From positions 86,092,324 through 86,156,323 of the forward strand of contig CP136061.1 of assembly GCA_032622095.1 (NCBI GenBank): a stretch of DNA of 64,000 bases, read 5' to 3'. This DNA is from Siphonodentalium dalli. Taxonomy: Eukaryota > Mollusca > Scaphopoda > Gadilida > Siphonodentaliidae. Of the stretch, positions 11,574-23,300 are shown in pieces. Position numbers and translations under genes: made by a program. Below the pieces are notes generated by a model that was not told the origin of the DNA, made no database searches, and saw nothing but the letters and a program-made list of their open reading frames with translations. Within the stretch, counting starts at the first letter, position 1; each line of letters opens with the position of its first letter.

Positions 11574-12060
11574 TTACCGGGGTATACAATATTATATCTG
11601 AATCGAAGACTCCTGTCCGGAAATGCTTCTATCGATTAATAGTAATTTTATTTCGAATAATTTCTGGTCTAAAAAGGTGTGGTTGTTTAGCTAACGAACA
11701 ATGGTGGTTACTGTTAACAGAGACCAGAAATTTTATTGTGTAATATTGTCACAAATAAACGTTAATTATACTCATTATCGCTAATAACTATGGAATAAAA
11801 AAATACAACCAATCAATCTCGGACATTTGACGTTCGGTCCGGAGCCATAGGAAAAGCCTAATGCTCCATATCGCAATATGGTGTCACCCGAATGGTCTGT
11901 TCTAAAAATAGACAAATAAACGGTCCCAATAAAATATTCGAATAAAATCAATATTACTTGATAGAAGCCTTTCCGGAAAGGGGTCTTCAGTTCATATTTA
12001 TTATTTTATACCCACGCATCTATTTCAAATTTGTTATTTAAAGAGATAATCCATCTTTAA
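11571..12060 (-). mobile_element. MITE copy b, truncated at its left by a LINE tail
   Basis: It is inverted relative to the full copies at 14808 and 26505: the TAGTTACCGGGGTATA end is on the left and the AAAGAGATAATCCATCTTTAA terminus on the right. The left terminal 30-40 bases are missing where the LINE tail abuts. Non-coding. Confidence 0.82.
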
Positions 12061-12103
12061 CTGTGAAACATGTAGCTTTGTTCTTTTTTTATGGCTTAAA
12101 AGA

Positions 12104-12461
12104 GCATGCCGATTCATGTTTTAGAATGGTCGAAATTAGTATTACTCATAACTGAATAGTGATGGGTTGGCTTATCAGCTATTACTAGTACCGTTTTTTA
12201 TTTACAGCCATATTTATACAGTAGTTAGTGAAAGGCGAACACATTACGCGTGCGCAGCCTTTTTTCGGATTAAATTATACGAGGCAGATAACAAGCTTGA
12301 TCCTCTGCAAACTGCAAAGTTTCATAAGTATTGTCTATCACTTTATGCATTGAGGATTTACATTTAATCAAAACTATGATCGTAACATAAGAACTAAGAT
12401 GCATTTTTCAGTTACCAATAATACTAGTTTCGACCATTCAAAAACATATGAATCGTAATGC
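12104..12461. mobile_element. Foldback MITE with about 55-bp arms
   Basis: GCATGCCGATTCATG through ACTCATAACTGAATAG (12104-12155) recurs inverted, with several mismatches, at about 12400-12461. The spacer is non-coding. Family not recognised. Confidence 0.6.
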
Positions 12462-12499
12462 CTACCGGGAAATCATATTGTCACCATGGGATCCTGGCT

Positions 12500-12775
12500 A
12501 ATTCTATGACGAATTAGCAAATTAAGAGCAAAAAATTGGTGTTGACCTATGAAAAATACCATTGTCTGACCTATATTAGTTACGGTCTTGATATTAATTA
12601 AACGGTGTTGAACCGTAAAAAAATACAACGGTCTGACAGTTACTGGTTACGGTCTGCCAGTTACTTAAACGGGTTTATACAGTGGAACATGCTACGGCCT
12701 GACCGTATGTTTAACGGTCAAAGGTTGGCAGCAATGTTGCGCGGTCTCAGACCGTTAAAGCGACGGTCTTTTTTC
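12500..12775. repeat. Degenerate short repeats with ACGGTCTGAC and TTAACGGT words
   Basis: ACGGTCTGAC or close variants in both orientations (GGTCTGACC, CTGACCGT, AGACCGTTAA) recur at intervals of about 20-40 bp. This could be the subterminal region of an unidentified DNA transposon, but no matching second end was found. Confidence 0.45.
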
Positions 12776-13437
12776 TAACAGTGTGGCATTGAACGTTTCA
12801 TTAACAAAATTTGCCACTCTCCTCTCAGTGGTTTCTGGGGAAAGCCGTGACACGAAAAGGGTGCTGGTGGATGGCATTTAACCACTTTCAGCCTGCACGT
12901 TACTCATGTCTGCACATGTGACATTGTGGGCCTTTTGTGTTTCCGTTTTGAGTGTTCAGTTGTGAATCCGCTGCAACACGAATCATTGTCAGATATTTGT
13001 TGATATTCTGACTATGAGCGTAAGATATTGGCATATGTAGAGTATACGTCGCTCTCATTGGAAATCATATCGACACTCGGCGGGTGTTCGCTAAACCACT
13101 CGTCTCTGGGAAGGCGTGGTGTGAATTTAAATTGTTTTCGAATCACCGCAGCCCCGGTAGTTTTGTCACTAGATTTGATTTAATTACGGGTCCATCGATA
13201 CCACTATTGGTTTCGTATGCACGAAAAACTGTTTGAAAGAATGTATTCACATAAACTGGTTGACTGGAGACAGAATTTGTTCAGCGATATATTATACCCT
13301 TTGTTTCATCGACACGAACAACTGTGTCCACGTTGTCATTTTTCGAAACAATCTTTTCGGCATTCGAAAAATGTCCGAAGGTAAAGTGTCAATTAAATCG
13401 CAATGAAACTCGAGAAGTCTGGAATGTAAATTGATTA
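12776..13437. other. Flank downstream of the minus-strand zinc-finger gene
   Basis: No coding region is recognised. It lies 3' of the zinc-finger gene read on the minus strand, so its right-hand part may be that gene's 3' UTR; no polyadenylation signal can be assigned with confidence. Confidence 0.4.
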
Positions 13438-14148
13438 TTAGACCATCATAAAATACGGTGTGTCATCTGTGTGGATTAGCTTGTGCGTAGACAAGTTGCC
13501 AGGCTGACTAAAAGCTTTCCCGCATATATCACAAATGTACGGGCGATCGCCAGAGTGAGTTATCTTATGTTTTGTCAGGTTGCCTGAGTGGGTGAATGCT
13601 TTCTCGCACATATCACATGAATATGGGCGGTCGCCAGAGTGGGTTCTTTTGTGTCTCGTCAGGACGATTGATGTAGCGAATGCTTTCTTGCATATCTCGC
13701 ACTGATACGGCCGATCACCAGTGTGTATCCTCTGGTGTACAGACAACCCGCCTGAGTCAGTGAATACTTTCCCACAGGTATCGCATTGATACGGGCGATC
13801 ACCGGAGTGGATTCTTTTATGTTTCGTCAGGACGCTTTGTGTAGTGAATGCTTTCTTGCAAACATCGCACTGAAACGGCCGATCTCCAGTGTGTATCCTC
13901 TGATGTGAATTCAAATTTACCAACTGCTTGAATGATTTTTCACAAATATCACATTGAAACGGGCGATCGCTGGAGTGGATTCTTTTATGTCTCTTCAGAT
14001 TACTTGATTGATTGAATGTTTTCCCGCATACATCACATCCATATGGTTGTTCGCCCGTGTGTATTCGCTTGTGTACAGCCAACATGTTGGACGTGTCAAA
14101 TAATTTGCCGCAATCATCACAATGGTAGGTTCTTCTGCTCTCTGTCAT
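13438..14148 (-). CDS. C2H2 zinc-finger protein, eight fingers
   Basis: A continuous 236-codon frame encodes eight C2H2 fingers from residue about 9 to 228, joined by HTGxRPY/HSGDRPY-type linkers, with only nine residues before the first finger and eight after the last. Family knowledge: such arrays bind DNA in the nucleus, each finger reading about three bases; the target cannot be predicted here. No KRAB, BTB or SET domain is present in this exon, so an upstream exon could carry an effector domain. The ATG at 14146-14148 has a reasonable context (ACC AAC before it) and is the first in frame; a possible acceptor (ACTAG) lies about 15 bases upstream of it on the minus strand. Fingers are very like those of the plus-strand gene at 27.6 kb, so they belong to one local family. 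All Cys and His ligands are intact. Confidence 0.85.
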   Translation of the reverse strand: MTESRRTYHCDDCGKLFDTSNMLAVHKRIHTGEQPYGCDVCGKTFNQSSNLKRHKRIHSSDRPFQCDICEKSFKQLVNLNSHQRIHTGDRPFQCDVCKKAFTTQSVLTKHKRIHSGDRPYQCDTCGKVFTDSGGLSVHQRIHTGDRPYQCEICKKAFATSIVLTRHKRTHSGDRPYSCDMCEKAFTHSGNLTKHKITHSGDRPYICDICGKAFSQPGNLSTHKLIHTDDTPYFMMV

Positions 14149-14280
14149 GTTGGTAATAGGCCTAGTAATTAATTGAGTGGTTTCACTGAAATGTCAGTAC
14201 AGTATGTGGCCGACAACAAAGATTGATCCTTATCATGTTATGTATGATCTACATGTACACTGAAATTACGTTGTCTGAAT

Positions 14281-14360
14281 GCTTTTCTTGCAAACAGCAT
14301 ACTGGTATGGTCGGTGACCAATGTGAATCCACTTCTGTGCGTCTTGAGTGAGTGCCGCCT
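14281..14360 (-). pseudogene. C2H2 finger relic
   Basis: Minus-strand translation gives a degraded finger tail and linker (residues like KWIHIGHRPYQ followed by AVCKKS), in the same direction as the adjacent eight-finger gene. One Cys has become Tyr or Ala and the first His of the finger is lost. It is a fragment of a former finger array. Confidence 0.6.
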
Positions 14361-14807
14361 TGTAGGTTACCAGTTACTAGTAGGCATACTACCGTACTAG
14401 TAGTAGTAGAGCATACAGGCTACCATTAAATACTACGTAATAATTACAACCAAATATTGCAGCTTTATACCCGCAATTGTGAGCGAAGTGAATGGTTAAA
14501 CACAAATTTCATACTATGACATAAGCCATCCTCAGGGACAACTCAATATTACGAGAGAATGATGTTTTAAAACACAAAACACTTGCATCACCAAACCGAA
14601 AAAGACAGTTATAATCTGGTCACGCAGAATAGAGTCTTAAATAGAACGTAATATTAATCATAATTCGCTGGCGCTGATGGAACTTTTGTGGATAGTACGA
14701 CATTTTATTATTATTTCCGTTTAGGTGCAATAATTTGTGTTTTGCACAATCATTTGCGCTTAAGCACAAATAATAGATCTTAAGCACAAATAATATAATT
14801 TATACCC
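14361..14807. other. Spacer
   Basis: AT-rich, with short TAAGCACAAATAAT repeats at about 14760-14800. No gene is recognised. Confidence 0.4.
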
Positions 14808-15335
14808 TTAATGATGGATTATCTCTTTAAATAACAAATTTTAAATAGTTGCGTGGGTATAAAATAATATATATGAACTGAAGACCTATGTCCGGAAAAG
14901 CTTCTATCAATTAATATTGATTTTATTTCGAATATAAAATCGGGCCCAGTTATGTTACTATTTTTAGAACCGACCATTCGGATGAGACCTTATTGCGATA
15001 TAGAGCACTGGGCTGTTCCCACGGCTACGCAACGAATGTCAAATGTCACAGATTGGTTGTTTGTATTGTTTTGTTGCAACGATATAAGCGATAACGAGTA
15101 TAATTAACATCTATTTGTGACAAAATTGCACAATATAATTTCTGGTCTCTGTTAACAGTAACCAATATTGTTCGTTAGCTGAACAAACACACCTTTTTAG
15201 ACCAGAAAATATTCGAAATAAAATGAATATTAATCGATAGAAGCATTTCCGGACAGGAGTCTTCGATTCAGATCTAATATTTTATACCCCGGTAACTATA
15301 TAATACATGTTTACAAAGAGATAATCCACCTTTAA
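14808..15335 (+). mobile_element. MITE copy c, full length (528 bp)
   Basis: TTAA-flanked, with terminal inverted repeats that run roughly 115 bp. The left end reads TTAATGATGGATTATC and the right end, inverted, TTAAAGGTGGATTATC. Both arms carry GTCCGGAAA and GATTTTATTTCGAATAT-like blocks. Non-coding. It is nearly identical in sequence and equal in length to the copy at 26505-27032. Confidence 0.88.
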
Positions 15336-16915
15336 TCAAGTAATATTAACACGTTGGCGGAATAACGAGCACACTCTGGGATAATATTAAAAGTTGCATT
15401 TTTATATTTTTACAGAACATTTGAAGAGTCAGCAATTGGACAAGAAGAGTCGCGGGCATATGAAACTATCATCGTACATAATATACGCAAGGGGGGGGGG
15501 GCAGATTGTCCTGGCAAACTCCAGCAATCTTGCAGGATAATTATGTACAGAAGACGAGAACGACGACGCGACGTCACGCGAGCGGTGCATATATTGTCTG
15601 TCACAAACACAAATATATCTTGAAAAGAAAGGTTACTTTGGGAGAATAAGGATTTTCGTGGCTCCGGTTATATATATATACTTTGGACATTACTGTATTA
15701 TGTATTTTATAATTTATATCTTATTTAGAAGAAAACAATCGTATCACACGTGGACTTCTATATTTAATCCAGTTTAATGTAGTCACGGTAAGTGTCGAGT
15801 TCGCTGCGTTTTCATTTTGGGCGAAATGGCGATTGTGATATGCAACTTTATCGGTAACGCTTCCAATTCTAAAATGATTGGCTACCAATGCAATGCAAAT
15901 TATTTGTCGTGACCTGGTATTGCCGGTCTTGTTCACCCATGCAAACAATTTATACCTGACCTATTAAGCAATAATCGCTTTTGCCAGCGGAGTGCTCTGA
16001 ATGTGTACTCGCTGAGCGGATTAGTAAATATCCCTGGGGGCGTTACCGATAAAGCAGTCTGTCGTGTCGCCCGAGATGACTGCGCTGTGAACTCGAGACT
16101 TACTCTGGCTGGCGACCTAAAGCCATAGTATGCCGGTGATTGAACGGTGAACTGTGTGGATAATTTGCAGCATTTAGATAGACTTATCTGTGTTGTTTAT
16201 GAACGCAATATGTGTAGCTATTTTTAGAACGGAAATCCCGTGACGTCAAGAGGTCAAATTTGCAATTTAGTGCATTTCCGCATACGTCATTTTCAGGTGT
16301 TTTTGTGTAAACAATATCTGAGAAAGCTTGTATCTTGTATTATGGCCATTTAAAACTTAACTTTAGTTATAAATAGGCATAGTCTGGATGTAAATTTAGG
16401 CATCAATATAGGAAATAAATAGGTTTATAAGATATAAATCTAAATTGCCTAAAGTTTAAGATATTAGTCAAATTTGTACTTTGGCCAAATCTTAACCCCT
16501 TGCTGCCAAAACTTTGTTCTGCCGTAAATTTTCTATAAATTTATTTTTTGTTGTTATAACCTAGCTGTGATACATTTTCTTAGTCACCCTGCACTAATTG
16601 TTACTAACCACTGAACTATGTTGTATGTTTACTAAATTTAACTTGTATGACGTTAAGTTTAGAACTTAGGAAGTCAATCGTCTTATGGTATTCTCCCCCA
16701 TCGTTAATTACGGTGAGTCATATATTGAAATATTTAATTATTAATTTAATATGATATTTCAGGTTTACTATTTCTCCTGAGAGTTAATTGGTAATTACGT
16801 TATTACACATTTTCAGCTGAAATAACAAATTTCCAGTGACGTCGATATTTAAGTTTTCGAAATTAAATATTTCTTAATTTTCATTTTTATTCTGATTATT
16901 TAATTTGAATACAAA
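15336..16915. other. Region upstream of the gypsy gag; no 5' LTR recognised
   Basis: It contains a G-run at about 15490-15500 and an ATATAT run at 15670. It includes the probable 5' untranslated part of the Ty3/gypsy element. I compared it with the candidate 3' LTR at 23301 onward and saw no long direct repeat, so the 5' LTR is either lost or too diverged to see by eye. No other gene is supported. Confidence 0.45.
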
Positions 16916-18043
16916 ATGCCAGGTGATGCGGAAGCTACAGATCCAGACAAAACATTGTCAAATATTATGGAAGGTTTCCAAAAATTGGGTTTTAACCCTA
17001 ATGTTGACTCTTCTGAAGATTTTCAGAAATGGTTTCAGGCTATACAGGTTAAACCAAAGGTTGAAACCAAAAGTAATCCAGAGCATGTGGAACATCAGTA
17101 TCGTGATGAACGTCGGGAACGACCGATTGTGGTAAAGAATCCCCCACATATAACACAATTTTCAGGGGACCAGAAGTCTGACACGACATATAATATGTGG
17201 AAGTTTGAGGTTGAGTGTATGATGGAATCAAATTTTTCAGGGACAGAAATTTTGTTGGCCATCCGGAAATCGTTGAGAGGTGAAGCGGCACGAGTTTTGA
17301 TGACGTTAGGGAAAGATGTTAATGTTCGCACAATCTTAGACAAATTTCAGCATTTATATGGTGATATTCAATCTGATGAGAGTTTAATAGGAATTTTTTT
17401 TCAGTGCGACACAAGGGCAGTCTGAGTCAGTCGTAGAATGGGTAACACGTCTTGAGGAACTTTTATCTAAGACGACAACTTTGAAACACATGGTTCCCAA
17501 CACAGTTGACGATTTACTAAAAAATCGATGTTATGAAGGTTTGCATCAAGATTTGAAAGATCTTTCTGCATACCGACTGAAAGAATGCAAATCATTCAAC
17601 GAATTTCTTTCCTCACTCAGGTTGATCGAGAAATAACATGCAAAACCTAAATCTTCTGTTGCAGGTGCATGCAAAGCTTCTGTTTCTGTCGCAGATGGTG
17701 ACAAACTTGACACTATCATGAAACAAATTTCTGAAAATAAGTCTGCTTCATCTAGTGATGCTGCATTTAATCACGCCAGACACTATTATAGAGGCTCTGG
17801 TCGAGGATATCGTGGTGGACAAGGCAGAGGTTTTAATCCACAGCGAAATGGCAGATATAATGCTGCAGATGATTCTCATCGAGAACAAGACAGTAGTTAT
17901 AAATCTAACTATATTCATAATGAAAGACTTTCTCCACAGCTACCAAAATGCTATGGCTGTAATGAATTTCATAAACCTCCATTTTGTAGGAAGTCCAGAG
18001 GCGCTCATTCCAGAGGGCGTGGTTATATAGAAGGAAAAAACTA
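16916..18043 (+). pseudogene. Ty3/gypsy Gag, PNMA-like, frameshifted
   Basis: The ATG at 16916 opens a frame whose ITQFSGD...WKFEVECM...AIRKSLRGEAARVLM segment resembles the capsid-type Gag of metazoan gypsy elements related to the PNMA family. The frame breaks in a run of eight T residues at about 17392-17401. Coding similarity continues in another frame (VVEWVTRLEELL, about 17425-17500) to a stop near 17635. The nucleocapsid part at 17718-18043 is rich in RG/GRG and has one zinc knuckle, CYGCNEFHKPPFC, with a C-x2-C-x3-H-x4-C spacing one short of the classical CCHC. Gag would package element RNA; here it is broken. Confidence 0.8.
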
Positions 18044-18074
18044 GCTTCCATCTATGGTGACGGGTCGGCCATAG

Positions 18075-18878
18075 ATGGTCGGGACAGACGTTCCCTCCAT
18101 AAGACCCCTGTTGGTCTACATGGTGATATTTCTGAATCCAATATTATTATTTCAGGATATACATGTAAAGCCTTACTGGATACAGGCAGTACAGTTAGTA
18201 CTATTTGTGAGTCTTTTTACAGGAAAAGACTTAGTCATATTCCAATTGAATCATTACAATCTGTACTCAATATTGAGTGTGCTGATGGACGGGACTTGGA
18301 ATATCTTGGATTTATTCAATCTAATATTTCTATTCCCAGATTTTCCGGTATTGATTCTCAACCTTGTGTTTTTCTTATAGTGCCTGATAGCAAATTTAAT
18401 GTTCAGACTCCTGTTCTTTTAGGTACTAATATACTTAAAACATTTATGACACATGTAGAGAAGCAGAATGGACAGAGATTTTTTACAGAAAGCTGACCTT
18501 GATACACCATGGTATTTTACTTTTAGGTGTCTTTCATTAAGGGACAGGGAACTCAAGAGAAATAATTTTAATTTAGGTGTTGTCAAGAGTTCTGCCCCGG
18601 ATCACGTGATACTGCATCCAAATACTTCCAAAACTTTGTTGGGTTATGTTGACCACAAAGTTCCATATAATCCAACTTGTGCAATATTTAAATCTTTTAC
18701 AGATGATTCGAAAATGGATGGAAATGAGATTGCCCCTTTTATTTTGAATTATAACAGCAATAAAGATGAGCTTGTTCCAGTCCATTTGAGCAATCTAACG
18801 ACAAGGACAATTAGTATTGCTCCAACTTCTGTTATTTGCAGTATTCAACCTGTCAAAGTTGAAGGTGATTTGGAGTAG
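18075..18878 (+). pseudogene. Ty3/gypsy protease region
   Basis: The aspartic protease signature LLDTGSTVS is encoded at about 18170-18196, in the frame that continues to 18496 with FLIVPDS...VLLGTNIL, typical of retroviral-type proteases. A second frame, 18468-18878, carries the linker to reverse transcriptase, so at least one frameshift separates them near 18490. In the intact element this would cleave the Gag-Pol polyprotein. Confidence 0.8.
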
Positions 18879-18902
18879 AAAGATGATGCAGAGTCACCCA
18901 TC

Positions 18903-21900
18903 TTGAATCAACTTAATCTTAATTCTGATTCTTTAACACACGATGAGCTGAAGCAAGCAGTTGATTTAGTTAAAGAATTTTCAGGTATATTTTCACTCAG
19001 TGATTTCGACTTAGGTCACTATTCTGGTGTAAAGCATGAAATACATTTGACTGATGATAAGCCAGTGAAGCAGCGGCCGAGACGGATTGCACCAGGATTA
19101 GTTGATGAAGTCAGAGATTATATACAACAACTTTTAGCAGCTGGAATTATTCGACGCTCACATAGCCCATATTGTTCTCATGTTGTTATTTGTCGCCGTG
19201 CGAGTGGAAAGCTGAGACTCTGCATAGATTATCGCGAAAAAGACAATATCAGATGCTTACTGTTTACCATTGATAGAACAAATTTTAGATAATTTAGCCA
19301 ATTCCAGATTTTTCAGCTCTCTTGATCTTCGTAGTGGTTTTTTCCAACAGGTTGTTGTTGAAGAACATAAGAAATATACAGCCTTTACAGCAGGTAATCT
19401 TGGTTTTTATGAATTTCAGAGAGTTCCACAAGGATCTCCTGCTAGTTTCCAGATAATGATGGAACACTGTTTAGATGGATTATGCAATAAAATTTGTTAC
19501 ATATACTTGGATGATATTTGTATCCCAGCAAATAGTTTTTCAGAGATGATTGACCGGTTGAGATTAGTATTTCAGAGACTAAAAGACTGTAATTTAAAGT
19601 TATCTCCTTCTAAATGTTCACTTTTTAGCCGAAAGTTGAAAAATTTAGGACACACAATTTCAGAAGAGGGCATAGCTGTCGACCATTCTAAAATTTCTAA
19701 AATTGTAGATTGGCCGACTCCAAAGACCCCAGAGGATGTTAGAAATTTTTTAGGTTTGGCTGGGTATTACCGTAAATATGTGAAAAGTTTTTCACAAATC
19801 ACTAAACCCCTTACAGATCTTTTACCCCAAACTAACCAAGGAAAGCAGAAAAGCAAGAAGAAATCAAATTATACTGGAAAATGGAGTTGGGGTGAAGAAG
19901 AGGAAAATGCTTTCTCTCGTCTGAAAGAATGTCTTATTTCCCCACCCATTTTAGGATTTCCTGACTACTCCCTCCCATTTGAACTACACACTGATGCGAG
20001 TTCTCATGCTCTGGGTGGAATATTATACCAGAAGCAAGACGGTGTTCTGCCGGTTATTGCTTATGCAAGCAGAGGTACCACTGCAGCAGAGAAATCATAT
20101 CCTGCACACAAATTGGAGTTTTTAGCACTGAAGTGGGCGATAACGGAGAAATTTTATGATTATCTTTTTAATCATAAATTTGTTGTATATACAAAATCAA
20201 ATCCTTTAACTTATGTTCTTACCAGTGCTAAACTTGATGCTACTTCACATAGATGGTTGGCGGCGATCAGCACATTTGACTTTGAAATTTGTTATCGCCC
20301 TGGCAAGTCAAATGCAGCTGCTGATGCTTTATCCAGAATGACACATGATGGAGATGATTCTCAAATAGAGAAAATTCATTCTCATTCTATTACAGCTATT
20401 TGTAATGGTTTAAAGATTTCAGAACCATTTGTGCATTCTCTTTGTATGACAGCAAATGTGGCTGATCCATTGCAAGATAGTTTTAGCACAGATATTGAGG
20501 TGATGACACCAGTTGATTGGAGGCGAATGCAAGAGAATGATTCTGTTTTAGGTCCATGGATGAAGGCTGTGAGGAGAGGTGTTAAGCCGAGTAGAAATGC
20601 TTTACCGATGACAAGGGAACATTCAATGTATTTTAGACATTTTGACACGTTGAAATTTCAGAGAGGTGTTTTATACAGAGAACCCCAGTTAAATGGTAAC
20701 CAACATTTACAACTTGTTATTCCGTCATCTTTTATTCCCACAGTTTTAAAGTCTTTACATTCAGATATAGGTCATCCTGGAAGAGAAAGAACCATATCTT
20801 TGATTAAAGAGCGTTTTTATTGGCCTGGAATAGACAGTGCGGTGGAGAATTACACTCAGCAGTGTCCTCGCCCTCTGAGACGTAAATCTCCGACGGGTTC
20901 CATGGCCAAGCTTGTTTCCATTTCCACGTCACAGCCTTTAGAACTTGTTTGTATAGATTATTTAACTGTTGAAATGTGCAAAGGAGGTTACCAATATTTA
21001 CTTGTTATCACAGATCATTTTACCAAATTTTCTCAAGCATTTCCTACCAAGAACAAGACGGCAAAGACAACAGCAGATGTACTTTTTAACCAGTTCTTTG
21101 TATATTATGGTTTTCCTAATAGGATACACAGTGACCAAGGTGCCAACTTTGAGTCTGATTTAATACAAGAACTTTGCAGGTTGTGTGGAATACAGAAAAG
21201 TAGAACTACCCCTTATCATCCCATGGGAAATGGACAATGTGAAAGATTTAACAGAACTTTATTGAGTATGTTAGGTACATTGGAGACAGAGGAGAAGAAG
21301 GATTGGAAGAGTTTTATAGGACCTTTAGTACATGCATACAATTGCACAAGACATGAGACGACAGGATATGCTCCTTTTAAACTGATGTTTGGAAGAGACC
21401 CAAAGTTACCGATTGATGTTTTGTGTGGTTTTGATAAATTGATTTTAAATGATGATGAAGTTGTTAATGTTTCTATTCCAGAATATGTTTCAGATTTAAA
21501 AGAAAGACTCACTTACTCTTTTAATTTAGCTTCTGAAGCTGCATCGAAGACAAAAGAGCGTCAGAAACGTAACTTCGATAAGAAGGCAAGAGCGGCTACT
21601 GTGGCTGTTGGTGATTCCGTTTTAGTGAAAACTTTAGCTTTTGACGGCTGACATAAGCTAGCGGATCGATTTGATAAGGAAGTTTACTATGTTACAGGAC
21701 AGCCGAATGGGAATATACCAGTTTTTACTGTTGTTAGTGATGATGGCAAGGAGAGAACCCTTCATCGGAATCATTTACTTCCAATTGGATCTTTACCTAT
21801 AGATATAGATAAAGAAGATGAGAAAGATGGTGGTCCTGAAATTGTTTTAAACAAACCTGATGTTGTTGTAGGAAATGAAGTTGAATGTAATCCTGATATA

Positions 21901-22539
21901 AAACATAAGAAACATTTAGAATCATTTGAATATAATGAACATGATTATGTTCTGGAGATACCGCAGAGAGCAGTTATATCTACTGCTAACGAGGCGGATC
22001 ATATTATTGTTCCTGATGACCAGAGTGACGATTCTAGTATTTTCAGAGAACAAAATGTTCCAGATGATGACGATCATATTTCTCTTATTGAAGAGAATCA
22101 GGTGGAACAAGAAAGTGTAGCAGATGCGCATCTTGGAAATAATGAGAGTGTTGACGATAATATTGATAATTCTGTTAGTGACATTATGCACAACAGATCA
22201 GCAGATGGGCCCAGTAGTAGTGTTGTTGAGGAGAGCAGTACTGATGTTGTAGTTGAGGAAGTTGTTTCAGGTGATGCAGGGGTTAGGGATATTGTTTCAG
22301 ATATTTCTTCTGAAAATGTAGTGATTGAAGACGATGTAGGACCCAGGCGATCTGGTCGATCCCGTAGACCACCCCTCTGGAAGGAATCAGGAGATTATGT
22401 ACATTCTTTGCAGGTGCCGAAGGAAAGTGAAGATTTTATAACAAAATCTGAACTACTCAAACGATTGACAAACAAAGACTTACTTTGTAGCATGTCGCCA
22501 CTTCAAATTCATGAAATGTTTTCAGCTATTTTAAAATAA
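18903..22539 (+). pseudogene. Ty3/gypsy reverse transcriptase, RNase H and integrase
   Basis: 18903-19260 holds the RT N-terminus (KQRPRRIAPG, LRLCIDYRE). A frameshift at about 19245-19260 moves the reading to the frame of 19270. There follow RT (SSLDLRSGF, YLDD at about 19504), RNase H (LHTDASSHALGG), and integrase with zinc-binding N-terminus (one expected ligand region reads QQCPRPLRR), core (VCIDYL, HSDQGANFES, PYHPMGNGQCERFNR) and C-terminal region. A single TGA at 21649-21651 interrupts; the same frame then stays open to the TAA at 22537-22539, covering the integrase tail (KLADRFD) and an acidic/serine-rich extension with PRRSGRSRRPP. Domain order PR-RT-RH-INT is the gypsy order. Only two or three lesions disable this 3.6-kb segment, implying moderate age. 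Confidence 0.88.
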
Positions 22540-23280
22540 TGTTGTATACCTTGTTGTTCACTGTATGTTATAATTTCTAATTATCTTGCACTAATTAATC
22601 GCTGTAGGATTATTTAAGATATTTAAAGGCAGTGGTCAGTAGCTGAGTCAGCTAGGGTGTTCCAGGCTATACTCTGCGAAAGCCACTGTTCTTAAAGACA
22701 AGCAGTTGATTAATTAGAATTATAATTTCTTATAATAATTATATTTTGTATTAACATTTTTAGTATGTTAAATACTTGGTCATGGTTGATATTGGTTCAG
22801 CTGTGCAAGTTTTACTCATGTTGTAAGGTATTATTGCTATACCCTGCCATGAACTCAGGCCTACTTATGTCTTTAAATGTTGCTAAATTTGTTAATACAA
22901 ATTAGATATGATTGACAAAATAGCTGTTTTATATTAGATTACTATCCATAGATGCAATATGGGAAAAGTGCAATATGTTTTAATTTTAATTACGGATGTT
23001 ACAGGTTGATATACCACCACATATTAAGATGTTTTATGTATATAAATAGTTTATTTAATTACAGATCGTAATTACCTATCCTTGTTATGGGTACAGGTTG
23101 AGAACTTTATCTCTTCCCATTATCAAATTTTACCCTCTTAAGTATAGCAATGCAGTTGGTGTTATAGAATGGTTTATTTGGCTGGATAGCAGGTACAGGT
23201 ATGATTTTATTTCTAGGGTCATTGCAGGTTTCTTTGGAACGTTGCAGGTTGTAAGTGAAATTACAAGAATGTAATTTATT
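22540..23280 (+). other. Gypsy 3' untranslated region
   Basis: This AT-rich stretch between the end of the pol frame and the polypurine tract has no open frame of note. It presumably is internal element sequence. Confidence 0.55.
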
Positions 23281-23283
23281 TTT

Positions 23284-23300
23284 TAAGAGGGGGGAGGACG
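23284..23300 (+). promoter_or_regulatory. Polypurine tract of the Ty3/gypsy element
   Basis: AAGAGGGGGGAGGACG lies just before a TG dinucleotide, as expected of the primer for plus-strand DNA synthesis next to a 3' LTR. It fits the direction of the gag-pol coding. Confidence 0.65.

Noticed and set aside
15336-16915. 5' LTR of the plus-strand gypsy element
   Set aside because: I looked for similarity to 23301-24470 and for a primer site next to a CA end; nothing convincing was seen, so it is not annotated.
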